From a virus: 22,175 nucleotides of DNA. Of the stretch, positions 8,119 through 13,311 are shown one piece after another. Made by a program: the position numbers and the translations under genes. The notes beneath the pieces were generated by a model. It saw nothing but the letters and a program-made list of their open reading frames with translations. It was not told the origin of the DNA and did not search any database. Numbering within the stretch: the stretch's first letter is position 1; every line of letters begins with the position of its first letter. The stretch lies in IMG/VR virus record IMGVR_UViG_3300025645_000513, positions 1 through 22,175 of that record. One strand, given 5' to 3'.

Positions 8119-8202
8119 AGCGGGCGAGGGCCCTTTCCCAGTTCCCGCCGTTGAACGATATGCCGTAAGCAGTAGGTTGGTATAGGTCTAGGCTAATCAA
8201 GC

Positions 8203-8646
8203 TCACAGCGGCTCTTTGGGCCATATACGGGCGCTTATTGCTATCTCCCTGCCTAATTCGTCCCAGTCCACTGCATTTAACGCCCACTGGGCCACCGGGA
8301 GCGTGTCTACGCCCCTCTCGTGTAGCTCCTGAGCCTGTGTGCCGTGGTACAGCAGCAGGCGTGTCTCAGAGGCTTTGGTCGTCCCCTTCGGGTGCCACTG
8401 CACCAGTATGTAGGTCGGCATCCCCATCGATCCGTGCTTCAGCGCAAAGGCTATCTGGTGAGGGCTCAGGCGTACTTTCTTCCCGGTCTTCACTACCTTG
8501 AGCTCCAACATCGAGTAGGTCGGCGGCGTCGCTATCAGGCAGTCCGGTATCCCGAGGTTCACCCTGTTTTCTAATGGCACTACCAAAGCGCCGGATAGTT
8601 TCTTCTTTACGTTCCTGTATAGCGCTGACTCTGGACCGCTCGACAT
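8203..8646 (-). CDS. VRR-NUC family PD-(D/E)xK nuclease
   Basis: A 147-aa nuclease. The core is GIPDCLI (D35), LELKVVK (E48, K50) and SPHQIAF (Q64), the PD-(D/E)xK pattern of VRR-NUC proteins, which cut branched or flap DNA structures and are common as stand-alone phage genes next to terminases. It may resolve or trim replicated DNA before packaging; this is inference. I chose ATG 8646 because GAGGAG lies 7 nt upstream; a longer reading from 8688 adds 14 Arg-rich residues with no support. The first 281 nt overlap the terminase small subunit reading frame. Downstream lies the 490-nt palindrome-rich non-coding interval. Confidence 0.8.
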   Translation of the reverse strand: MSSGPESALYRNVKKKLSGALVVPLENRVNLGIPDCLIATPPTYSMLELKVVKTGKKVRLSPHQIAFALKHGSMGMPTYILVQWHPKGTTKASETRLLLYHGTQAQELHERGVDTLPVAQWALNAVDWDELGREIAISARIWPKEPL

Positions 8647-9313
8647 CGCGCATCTCCTCGATGATTGTCTTGGCCGAGGGCGTCTCATCCACCTCTTCGG
8701 GCTCGATCTCTTCAGCCTTGATCTCTTCGGGCTCGATGTCGATCAGGGTCTGCGGTGGCGCACCGTACAACGCCTTGATCTCTTCAAGCTTACGCCTGAC
8801 TTCGTCCTTACTCATCGAGTCGATAGTGCCTACACGGATTTCCTTACGGTCTACATAGATCGTGCCGAGCGCTTGGCCGCGCCGGTATTCAGCAGAGACT
8901 GCCGCACCGAAGTTGCCTGCCTCGAGGGCTTGGTCGCGGATATGCTGCAGGTCTCGCATGTGTCTGTCGAAGTTAGTGCCGTATTTCTCTGCAAGCTCGG
9001 CGCGGTATTGTTGGATTGCTGCGACGACGTGGGGTTTCTTTTTTGGATTGGTCAGCTCCGATCCTATCGCGCTTGCCGACTCTTTTGGATAGCCTGCGCG
9101 TATCGCTGCCTCGGTCAAGGTAATGTGGCCGTCGTTCGATATGAGCTCTTGAATGAAAGTCCATTGCTGAGCGCTCACGATATGCTTCTGGTCTTTAAGG
9201 GGCGCTACTGGCTCGTTTAACCGCTGCTCAAGCTTCATTCGAGTACTGGGCCTCAGCGGGGAGGTGTTCAGAATATCTCTGCGATGCTTACCTTCTTTAC
9301 TGCTCTTGCTCAT
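8366..9313 (-). CDS. terS: Terminase small subunit
   Basis: A 315-aa protein that should recognise phage DNA and regulate the large subunit. Residues ~43-110 hold the DNA-binding helical segment: SAQQWTFIQELI, then LTEAAIRAGYPKESASAIGS, then KPHVVAAIQQYRAEL. The segment YVDRKEIRVGTIDSMSKDEV (153-172) is a conserved part of this family as I recall it. An acidic Glu/Pro tract follows (~190-213). From residue ~223 the chain is disordered-looking and is encoded over the VRR-NUC gene in another frame. ATG 9313 is preferred to TTG 9328 because GGAGG lies 5 nt upstream, and it overlaps the previous stop as ATGA. The total length is greater than the usual 150-230 aa because of the overprinted tail. 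Confidence 0.85.
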   Translation of the reverse strand: MSKSSKEGKHRRDILNTSPLRPSTRMKLEQRLNEPVAPLKDQKHIVSAQQWTFIQELISNDGHITLTEAAIRAGYPKESASAIGSELTNPKKKPHVVAAIQQYRAELAEKYGTNFDRHMRDLQHIRDQALEAGNFGAAVSAEYRRGQALGTIYVDRKEIRVGTIDSMSKDEVRRKLEEIKALYGAPPQTLIDIEPEEIKAEEIEPEEVDETPSAKTIIEEMRDVERSRVSAIQERKEETIRRFGSAIRKQGEPRDTGLPDSDAADLLDVGAQGSEDREESTPEPSPDSLCAEARIDGDADLHTGAVAPEGDDQSL

Positions 9314-9555
9314 GCGGTCCTCCGACAAGTCCAGATAGGACCTTCCGATTGCGTAACACTGAAGCGTCGGCCTGCTCCATTGCGGGATTTGTAGAACGTC
9401 GACAAAGCGCTGTTGATACGCTTAGCGTCCTCTTTCGAGCGGACAACGAAGTAATCGCCAAGGACCATCCCCTTAAAGGGGTAACGGGTTTGTTTATGGC
9501 TGCCGTTGCACAGGCGCAGGATGTGCTCCCGTGGGGTAATGTCTGAGAGTGTCAT
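9310..9555 (-). CDS. Small DUF7303-like protein, copy 1
   Basis: An 81-aa protein with YPFKGMVLGDYFVV, then AKRINSALSTFYKSRNG and RRFSVTQSEGPIWTCRR. This is the YPF-x(3-4)-VGDSFxV ... A-x-x-xxR-xGxKFxxRxxxxxxxVWR pattern of a very common small phage family, which I believe is annotated as DUF7303. Its function is unknown. GAGG 6 nt upstream supports ATG 9555. It is the first gene after the control region and its stop overlaps the terS start, so it leads the packaging operon. A second copy of the family is at 15211-15423. The family assignment is from memory and the name could be wrong; the relationship between the two copies is visible directly. Confidence 0.65.
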   Translation of the reverse strand: MTLSDITPREHILRLCNGSHKQTRYPFKGMVLGDYFVVRSKEDAKRINSALSTFYKSRNGAGRRFSVTQSEGPIWTCRRTA

Positions 9556-9581
9556 CGTAACCTCGTCAGTGAAAAAACGGT

Positions 9582-9610
9582 ATTGTATCGACTGGTTGTT
9601 AATCTGTCTA
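9582..9610 (-). promoter_or_regulatory. Sigma-70-like promoter for the packaging operon
   Basis: On the minus strand TAGACA (-35, 9605-9610) is followed after 17 nt by TACAAT (-10, 9582-9587). Transcription would start near 9575, about 20 nt before the ATG at 9555. The -10 box overlaps an AATACSGTATT-like site, so the promoter is probably controlled. Confidence 0.6.
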
Positions 9611-9618
9611 TTTTCAGG

Positions 9619-9864
9619 GGTTTCTATAGTACCGTATTCTCACAAAAAATAAGTTTTTTTTCTAAAAAATGAGTCGCGCGCGCACCCCGTATAATTGGTA
9701 AAAAGGTTACACCGTTACACCTATAATATTTAGACGTAACCTTTGACGTAACCCTCTATACCGCATAAACACTGACTGGTTACACTGGTTACACCAAACG
9801 TACCGTATTTCATTAAAAATAAAATCAAACTCTTTTTTTCTCAAAATACGGTATTATAGAAACC
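9619..9864. repeat. 31-nt inverted repeat flanking an AT-rich core
   Basis: The left arm (9619-9649) begins GGTTTCTATAGTACCGTATT. The reverse complement of the right arm (9834-9864) begins GGTTTCTATAATACCGTATT. Across 31 nt the arms agree at 27 positions. They enclose about 184 nt containing the GGTTAC repeats. Such a layout is typical of replication origins or of looped operator pairs; I cannot separate these options. Confidence 0.7.
9705..9795. repeat. GGTTACACC iteron-like repeats
   Basis: Direct copies are GGTTACACC (9705-9713), CGTTACACC (9713-9721), TGGTTACAC (9777-9785) and TGGTTACACC (9786-9795). Inverted copies are GACGTAACC ending at 9741 and 9753, exactly 12 nt apart. Further copies lie at 10039-10046 and, as CGTAACC, at 9556-9562. 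Short spaced repeats beside AT-rich DNA resemble iterons bound by a replication initiator. Confidence 0.55.
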
Positions 9865-10057
9865 GTTTGCATAGGCAGCTCCGTGGTCCATGGTCCATGC
9901 CCCTCAAAGCCCGCACCACGTGGCCTCCAGAGCATTCCACCCCTCCTTTCCCGTGGTCCACGCCACTCTTTCAATCTGACACGTTAAAGACCTCTCGTTC
10001 CTTTATCCATAAGGCACACAGCGTAATAGACAAATCACGGTTACACATGGTCACGTC

Positions 10058-10100
10058 AAAAATAAAAAAACCCACCAAAAATGCTCTTTTTGATGGGTTT
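10058..10100 (-). terminator. Rho-independent terminator of the early/middle genes
   Basis: On the minus strand a 13-bp stem (AACCCATCAAAAA pairing with TTTTTGGTGGGTT, one G-U pair) closes a 5-nt loop and runs into TTTTTATTTTT. It lies 44 nt after the stop of the gene at 10144 and marks the end of the leftward early/middle transcript before the control region. The opposite strand lacks a good T-run. Confidence 0.85.
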
Positions 10101-10143
10101 CGGGTGTGTGCAGTAACGTGGTGCAACGACGTACGGGCGTAGT

Positions 10144-10413
10144 TTACAGCGTCTCCCCGCTGCTTAATTTCTTAATCAATGCCTCGAGCTCGATCTGCTC
10201 CATCTCGCGAGCGTGGCCTTGCTTGAAGTCCCTGTGATCGTCTGTGAGGCGCCAGTAAGGGTTCGATCCAAACCATTTATTTATTTCTGCTAGGCGCTCG
10301 TGTGCTTCGAGCAGGCGCTCTACGATTTCTCTACTGGCTTCGTTGCAAGGGTAATTATCTACCAGTGCATCGCTCAGGGCGTCGATAGGGTTACGATCAG
10401 TTTGAGAGCTCAT
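10144..10413 (-). CDS. Unknown 89-aa protein
   Basis: Not recognised. It is mostly helical and acidic, with IVERLLEAHERLAEIN in the middle and MEQIELEALIKKLSSGE at the end; a central aromatic stretch is NKWFGSNPYWRLTDD. There is no membrane segment. ATG 10413 follows CAGGAGACACACA, the same strong ribosome site used by its neighbours. The gene starts inside the last codons of the zinc-ribbon gene at 10397, so the two are probably coupled. It is the last gene before the terminator. A host-takeover or replication accessory role is possible for a gene in this position, but this is a guess. Confidence 0.7.
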   Translation of the reverse strand: MSSQTDRNPIDALSDALVDNYPCNEASREIVERLLEAHERLAEINKWFGSNPYWRLTDDHRDFKQGHAREMEQIELEALIKKLSSGETL

Positions 10414-10561
10414 TGTGTGTCTCCTGTGTGGGTTTCCAAATTACGTTAAGTGTTCTGACTACTGACTTGCATCTTTCGCAGAGAGAGTTTCCTTTGAGTG
10501 CTTTAATCCAGAGGTTGCAGGACTCGCAGGGTCTGCCGTTTTGTATTTTTTCTTTCTTCAC
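10397..10561 (-). CDS. 54-aa zinc-ribbon protein (GTG start)
   Basis: Translating the minus strand by hand gives a 54-aa protein beginning VKKEKIQNGRPCESC and continuing with CERCKSVVRTLN. Two CxxC knuckles (C12-C15 and C28-C31) with 12 residues between them form a treble-clef or ribbon zinc site. The start is GTG 10561, with GGAG 7 nt upstream; no ATG is available. The short basic protein could bind nucleic acid or an RNA polymerase or nuclease partner. It overlaps the next gene by 17 nt. The paired cysteines, ribosome site and tight packing support a real gene. No specific family is recognised. Confidence 0.6.
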   Translation of the reverse strand: MKKEKIQNGRPCESCNLWIKALKGNSLCERCKSVVRTLNVIWKPTQETHNELSN

Positions 10562-10586
10562 GTTCAGGCTCCGAGGTTGGGATGGG

Positions 10587-10748
10587 TTAATTCCAAATGA
10601 TGGAGCCTAGCTCCTGTTCGGCTTTGTTGACGGCCCAGTTGCACAGGCCTTCTGTAAAAGGCTCGCCTTTAGCTAAGGCCTTGTCTAAATACTTGTCCGC
10701 TAAATCAGATATTGCTACTTGTTTTTCTTCGATCTGTTCGTGTGTCAT
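10587..10748 (-). CDS. Unknown 53-aa protein
   Basis: Found by translating the minus strand: it begins MTHEQIEEKQVAISDLADKY and ends LGSIIWN. It is acidic and helical with a single Cys. ATG 10748 lies 3 nt after the stop of the upstream gene (TAG at 10752-10754), so it is probably translated by coupling; a G-rich AAGGGGG run lies just upstream of that stop. It is followed after 25 nt by the zinc-ribbon gene. Without it the 10562-10751 stretch would be an odd gap in a tightly packed region. No family is recognised. Confidence 0.6.
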   Translation of the reverse strand: MTHEQIEEKQVAISDLADKYLDKALAKGEPFTEGLCNWAVNKAEQELGSIIWN

Positions 10749-10751
10749 TTC

Positions 10752-11042
10752 CTATGCCCCCTTGCCCAGAAAGCTGCCCGAGCGTGGGTTATCCATCGGG
10801 TGCTCACGGTGGTGCTTGTTTATCGCACCTCGGTAGCCTATCTGCGCCAGTTTGGCGATGTAGATAGTTTGTGATTTGGAAAGCGCTACCCCGTAGAGGT
10901 CCGCAGCGGCCTCCTGTGCAGGAGCGAAGAAAGTGCGGATGATTGTACTCACCGCGTTGTTACGGCCGTCAGCGGCCGCCTGTGAGACCTCTAGAGCAAT
11001 CTCTTGGATCTCGCTGTCCTTCAAGTATCGATTAACTAGCAT
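10752..11042 (-). CDS. Unknown 96-aa protein
   Basis: Not recognised. The protein is Ala-rich and helical: IQEIALEVSQAAADGRNNAV, then IIRTFFAPAQEAAADLYGVA, then a segment SKSQTIYIAKLAQIGYRGAI and a His-rich HHREHP near the end. The segment SKSQTIYIAKLAQIGY could form a helix-turn-helix, but this is weak. ATG 11042 follows ACAGGAGACAGACC, the shared strong ribosome site, itself preceded by a 5-bp stem-loop. The 53-aa gene follows after 3 nt. It is one of a row of singly controlled small genes, which suggests early host-directed functions (inference). Confidence 0.7.
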   Translation of the reverse strand: MLVNRYLKDSEIQEIALEVSQAAADGRNNAVSTIIRTFFAPAQEAAADLYGVALSKSQTIYIAKLAQIGYRGAINKHHREHPMDNPRSGSFLGKGA

Positions 11043-11080
11043 GGTCTGTCTCCTGTATGGGGTTGGCCCCAGTAGGGGCT
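11043..11080 (-). promoter_or_regulatory. Leader stem-loop plus ribosome site (leader 1)
   Basis: GCCCC-TACT-GGGGC (11066-11079, minus strand) forms a 5-bp stem with a 4-nt loop, followed by ATACAGGAGA and the ATG at 11042. It belongs to the five-member leader family described in the findings. Confidence 0.6.
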
Positions 11081-11087
11081 TAGATGT

Positions 11088-11285
11088 TTAAGCTGTGTAG
11101 CCGCCTAATCTTTTTTCTAACCTTGGTATTATTTTTTCAATTTGCTTTAGAATCTCATCTATTTCTTTTTGCGTCATTTCTGACTCTTCCCAAGTGTCCG
11201 AGTAAAAAGCAGCGTGTAATTTTTGTGCGATTATGTCTTGCGCCTTTTGTTTAGCGGTAACTTTTTTGCCTTGGTCAAGTATCAT
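11088..11285 (-). CDS. Unknown 65-aa protein
   Basis: Not recognised. It begins MILDQGKKVTAKQKAQDIIA and then forms an amphipathic acidic/basic helix with EEILKQIEKIIPRLEKRLGG-like character near the end. I chose ATG 11285, which follows CAGGAGAACGAC, rather than an upstream start at 11333 that would read through the leader stem-loop. A promoter element lies further upstream (11349-11363), so the gene is probably transcribed on its own as well as from upstream. The function is unknown. Confidence 0.7.
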   Translation of the reverse strand: MILDQGKKVTAKQKAQDIIAQKLHAAFYSDTWEESEMTQKEIDEILKQIEKIIPRLEKRLGGYTA

Positions 11286-11320
11286 GTCGTTCTCCTGTAT
11301 GCGTCGGCCAATCCGACAAC
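11286..11320 (-). promoter_or_regulatory. Leader stem-loop plus ribosome site (leader 2)
   Basis: GTCGG-ATTGG-CCGAC (11303-11317, minus strand) is followed by GCATACAGGAGA and the ATG at 11285. Confidence 0.6.
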
Positions 11321-11329
11321 TGCATCGTC

Positions 11330-11363
11330 TCACGAATTAAATACTACCGTCAACTACTTTTTT
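11330..11363 (-). promoter_or_regulatory. Promoter of the AGTAGTTGAC family (P1)
   Basis: AAAAAAGTAGTTGAC at 11349-11363 (minus strand) carries a TTGACG -35 box behind an A-tract. The -10 is weak: the best candidate is GACGAT about 18 nt downstream. The shared upstream sequence is the main evidence. Confidence 0.5.
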
Positions 11364-11373
11364 ACATTTATTT

Positions 11374-11592
11374 TTACTTAGGGTTACGCGCTTCTTCGAT
11401 CAGGCCCTCGGGGATAAAGCCGTCGCCCTGCAGGCGTGCTTCAGGGAAGCGTGCGGCGATGATCTTGATACCCTCGAGGTACTTGGGATAGGTGGCGAAG
11501 GATTCGATAAAGAAGGACTCCGGGGCGCCTGAGCCGTAGAACGAGGCGTCGAATGCTTCCGGGTCGGTGATGATTGCGAGTGTGTATGACAT
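11374..11592 (-). CDS. Unknown 72-aa protein
   Basis: Not recognised. It begins MSYTLAIITDPEAFDASFYG and contains ESFFIESFATYPKYLEGIKI and RFPEARLQGDGFIPEG. The mix of strands and aromatic residues suggests a small folded domain. ATG 11592 follows ACAGGAGAACGACC; an upstream start at 11733 would read through a perfect GC-rich stem-loop and the end of the neighbouring gene, so I rejected it. It sits between two other singly controlled small genes. Confidence 0.7.
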   Translation of the reverse strand: MSYTLAIITDPEAFDASFYGSGAPESFFIESFATYPKYLEGIKIIAARFPEARLQGDGFIPEGLIEEARNPK

Positions 11593-11635
11593 GGTCGTTC
11601 TCCTGTATTGGTTGGCCCCCTCTCGGGGGCCGGTT
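11593..11635 (-). promoter_or_regulatory. Leader stem-loop plus ribosome site (leader 3)
   Basis: GGCCCCC-GAGA-GGGGGCC (11614-11631, minus strand) is a perfect 7-bp stem with a GNRA tetraloop, followed by ATACAGGAGA and the ATG at 11592. No T-run follows, so it is not a terminator. Confidence 0.7.
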
Positions 11636-11638
11636 GGT

Positions 11639-11836
11639 TTATCGAGGGCCGTAATACTGTTCGGAAGTGCCACCCAAGCAAGCTGCATAAGCGTCCAAAA
11701 CCCGATCAGATTCTTCTTCAAAAGGGTAGCCAAATGACTCTACGTTTTGAGCCGCCTCTATTACGTGGCTTTCTGTAAGCTCTGGATATTCCGCTATTAG
11801 CGCTTCTATCTTTGCTTGAAATTGATCGCTGTACAT
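11639..11836 (-). CDS. Unknown 65-aa protein
   Basis: Not recognised. It begins MYSDQFQAKIEALIAEYPEL and continues VIEAAQNVESFGYPFEEESD, a small acidic helical protein ending GTSEQYYGPR. ATG 11836 follows ACAGGAGAAGGACA. An upstream start at 11911 was rejected because it would translate the leader hairpin. A well-formed promoter (P2) lies about 50 nt upstream, so this gene has its own transcript and a structured leader almost identical to that of the next gene upstream (12681). Confidence 0.7.
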   Translation of the reverse strand: MYSDQFQAKIEALIAEYPELTESHVIEAAQNVESFGYPFEEESDRVLDAYAACLGGTSEQYYGPR

Positions 11837-11880
11837 TGTCCTTCTCCTGTATCCGGCGGGGCCACTCCCCGACAACAACT
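11837..11880 (-). promoter_or_regulatory. Leader stem-loop plus ribosome site (leader 4)
   Basis: CGGGG-AGTGG-CCCCG (11857-11871, minus strand), preceded by AGTTGTTGT and followed by CCGGATACAGGAGA. It is nearly identical to leader 5 with a compensatory stem change. Confidence 0.7.
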
Positions 11881-11882
11881 GT

Positions 11883-11925
11883 AGAATAATCGAAGTCAGG
11901 GTCACAGTCAACTACTTTTTACTAC
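11883..11925 (-). promoter_or_regulatory. Promoter of the AGTAGTTGAC family (P2)
   Basis: On the minus strand AAAAAGTAGTTGACT holds the -35 TTGACT (11906-11911), then a 17-nt spacer and the -10 TATTCT (11883-11888). The A-rich upstream block could be an UP element. It is the clearest promoter of this family. Confidence 0.65.
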
Positions 11926-11952
11926 TTTACATCATTTTAAATTGTTTCAATT

Positions 11953-12681
11953 TTACTCTAGGTCCTCGCCCAGATATTCAAGTCCTTGGTCCACGTTCCC
12001 ATCTTCGAAGCCCTCGACCTTGGCCACCTCAGCAAGCCACTTGGCATTCTTCTTCAGGGCGTTGACTGAGATCGATTTGTAGCTGCCGTAGCGGTAACCC
12101 CGGACGCAGCTAGTATTGTGCCGCCATTGTCGCTCAGAGGCTCCTGTGTTGGGATCGTGAGCCACTATGACCATGTAGACAGCACCGGCAGGCATGCGGT
12201 AGGCGATCAGGGCGCGGTCCTCGATAGTCGCTAGGACCTCGCCCTCTCTCCAAGCTTGGTTGGCCCAGAACTCTACCCGGCGACCGACTTCAGGCTGTGC
12301 TTGCTTGGCCTGTTGCTCTTTACGGTATTTTATGATGGCGGCTTGAGCCTGAGCTTGGTACTCAGTGTAGCCAGTGCCATCTTGCCAGTCAGACCAAACG
12401 GCGTAGAAGTGATCGGCACCGTCCCTGTAGTCAGGTCCGTGGTGAGCGCGCTGTTTCTCGCTGATCTCGATTCGGCCCTGCTGTCGGTAGAGGGGCTTGC
12501 TCACGTCCTCACCGAAAGCGAACAGGTGGTATTTGCTGCTGCTGTAGTTGCACTGGATTTTGACGATTTCGACGTTCTCACCGAGCTCAGCAAAAAGCTT
12601 CTGTGCTTTCTTCTGGTAAGACTTAGGAGTTGAGTTCTCTGCACCGTGACGGTACTCAGCGTTGGCGATGATGTTTAGCAT
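11953..12681 (-). CDS. Unknown 242-aa protein
   Basis: Not recognised. It begins MLNIIANAEYRHGAENSTPK. A first part (~1-100) contains YHLFAFGEDVSKPLYRQQGR and DHFYAVWSDWQDGTGYTEYQ; a Gln/Ala-rich helix (~105-125) links to a second part beginning GRRVEFWANQAWREGEVLAT, which looks like a small beta-barrel, and ends with a highly acidic tail. The two-part layout (N-terminal domain, charged helix, beta-rich C-terminal domain) loosely resembles the 192-aa protein at 15502, and both have the same promoter type. ATG 12681 follows CAGGAGAAAGAC; a start at 12723 would read through the leader hairpin. Possible host-interaction protein (inference). Confidence 0.7.
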   Translation of the reverse strand: MLNIIANAEYRHGAENSTPKSYQKKAQKLFAELGENVEIVKIQCNYSSSKYHLFAFGEDVSKPLYRQQGRIEISEKQRAHHGPDYRDGADHFYAVWSDWQDGTGYTEYQAQAQAAIIKYRKEQQAKQAQPEVGRRVEFWANQAWREGEVLATIEDRALIAYRMPAGAVYMVIVAHDPNTGASERQWRHNTSCVRGYRYGSYKSISVNALKKNAKWLAEVAKVEGFEDGNVDQGLEYLGEDLE

Positions 12682-12725
12682 GTCTTTCTCCTGTATCCGG
12701 TCAGGGCCACTCCCTGACAACAACT
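12682..12725 (-). promoter_or_regulatory. Leader stem-loop plus ribosome site (leader 5)
   Basis: GTCAGGG-AGTGG-CCCTGAC (12700-12718, minus strand) is a 7-bp stem with loop AGTGG, followed by CGGATACAGGAGA and the ATG at 12681. Confidence 0.7.
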
Positions 12726-12734
12726 ACAGCTTAA

Positions 12735-12785
12735 GCGATCTAATCCTAAAAAACAACACTTTCGACCACTTTTTTTTACTTATTT
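12735..12785 (-). promoter_or_regulatory. Degenerate promoter of the same family (P3)
   Basis: AAGTAAAAAAAAGTGGTCGA (around 12763-12781, minus strand) aligns with the A-tract plus AGTAGTTGAC element of P1, P2 and P4. The -35 is poor and the -10 (TTAGAT or GATTAG) is uncertain. Confidence 0.4.
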
Positions 12786-12818
12786 ATATTCTAATTAATT
12801 CAATGACTTAGAGACCAG

Positions 12819-12873
12819 GGACAAAATTATCTGCACTTTTTTTCGTCCCCGGACAAAATTATCTGCACTTTTT
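12819..12873. repeat. Exact 23-nt direct repeat after the lysin gene
   Basis: A 23-nt unit beginning GGACAAAATTATCTGCAC occurs at 12819-12841 and again at 12851-12873, 32 nt apart, just downstream of the cell wall hydrolase stop. There is no gene between them. On the minus strand the junction TTTTGTCC-GG-GGACGAAAA can pair, but no T-run follows. The role is unknown. Confidence 0.7.
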
Positions 12874-12876
12874 GCG

Positions 12877-13311
12877 CTACTTCCACCCGATGTAAGGTCC
12901 GTGGTCCTCGGCGCCTGCACCCTCCCTGTAGAACAGGTGGTCGCCAATAACGGCCGTAGGACGCATTCTAAGGGCCCAGTCGGGCCGAACGTAGTAGGCA
13001 TGATAATGCGTAGCGTAACCCGTAATGTTGCTCACAGCGCCGCTGAGGACGCCTGAGGCCACCCACCGCGCTACGGTGTAGGCGCGCTCGTCTTGAGGTT
13101 TATCGGACTGGCCGTCGCAGTAGAACGAGAAGGCGCAGCGGTTGCGGACCTCGCCGCCGTCGGTAACGACGCCGCAGACGGTGTCAGGGAAGCGTGAGTC
13201 GTAGACTCTCTCGAGGACGACCTGCGCGACAGCGATCTGCCCCTGCAAGTCTTGGTTGCGCGCTTCGTGATAAATCGTAAGTGCGAGGCAGGCCAGTGCG
13301 GAGGTAAACAT
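12877..13311 (-). CDS. SleB-family cell wall hydrolase (endolysin)
   Basis: A 144-aa peptidoglycan hydrolase. The start LTIYHEARNQDLQGQIAVAQ places the catalytic Glu at residue 16, followed by VVLERV, RCAFSFYCDGQSDKP (58-72), ATHYHAYYVRPDW (100-112) and GDHLFYR (123-129), the full set of Hydrolase_2/SleB motifs. The family cleaves the glycan strand as a lytic transglycosylase or glucosaminidase. No signal peptide or membrane segment is present, so a holin, not identified here, would be needed for release. ATG 13311 overlaps the previous stop (TGATG), with GGAG 8 nt upstream. It is notable that lysis lies among the small early/middle genes rather than with the virion genes. A CCGTGGTCC motif (12899) lies within its last codons. 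Confidence 0.85.
   Translation of the reverse strand: MFTSALACLALTIYHEARNQDLQGQIAVAQVVLERVYDSRFPDTVCGVVTDGGEVRNRCAFSFYCDGQSDKPQDERAYTVARWVASGVLSGAVSNITGYATHYHAYYVRPDWALRMRPTAVIGDHLFYREGAGAEDHGPYIGWK

Larger units (their letters stand above)
7710..8202. other. Palindrome-rich non-coding interval upstream of terL
   Basis: About 490 nt separate the VRR-NUC stop from terL. I see no credible gene here. A minus-strand ORF (7892-8287) spans part of it, but it is Arg/Gly-rich, lacks a ribosome site and overlaps the nuclease gene. The interval holds a CACGTG-centred palindrome (7780), a Fur-box-like site (7881), a perfect 32-nt palindrome (7932) and four GC-rich perfect palindromes (8056-8118). The G+C content jumps between AT-rich blocks (7710-7760) and very GC-rich ones (8040-8150). 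The position beside the terminase genes suggests a packaging signal, a recombination site or a control region. Confidence 0.6.
9574..9855. repeat. Four AATACSGTATT-like operator sites
   Basis: Related 11-mers occur at 9574-9584 (AAAACGGTATT), 9628-9638 (AGTACCGTATT), 9799-9809 (CGTACCGTATT) and 9845-9855 (AATACGGTATT, a perfect pseudo-palindrome). The first overlaps the -10 box and start region of the packaging promoter and two lie inside the arms of the inverted repeat. This is the arrangement expected for a repressor or initiator that binds several operators; the binding protein is unknown. Confidence 0.55.
9556..10143. other. Non-coding control region, candidate origin/switch
   Basis: About 590 nt without a credible gene separate the packaging operon from the early genes. 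In transcription order it holds a terminator (10058-10100), three CCRTGGTCC-type motifs (9881-9959), the right arm of an inverted repeat (9834-9864), AT-rich DNA, GGTTAC repeats (9705-9795), a perfect TATAAT on the plus strand (9690-9695), the left arm of the inverted repeat (9619-9649), and a promoter (9582-9610). A plus-strand ORF (9867-10142) crosses the terminator and has no protein-like composition. Confidence 0.7.

Noticed and set aside
7892-8287. Minus-strand ORF of 131 codons in the palindrome-rich interval
   Set aside because: No ribosome site, Arg/Gly-rich random-looking product, overlap with the VRR-NUC gene, and the palindromes lie inside it.
9690-9695. Plus-strand promoter at the perfect TATAAT
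   Set aside because: No acceptable -35 box at 16-18 nt and no plus-strand gene downstream.
9867-10142. Plus-strand ORF of 91 codons in the control region
   Set aside because: It reads through the terminator and repeat motifs; composition is not protein-like and no ribosome site is visible.
11614-11631. Terminator at the GC-rich stem-loop
   Set aside because: No T-run follows on the minus strand; a ribosome site and a gene follow directly, so it is treated as a leader element.
12819-12873. DnaA boxes in the direct repeat (TTATCTGCA)
   Set aside because: Two central mismatches to TTATCCACA; not enough to claim DnaA binding.
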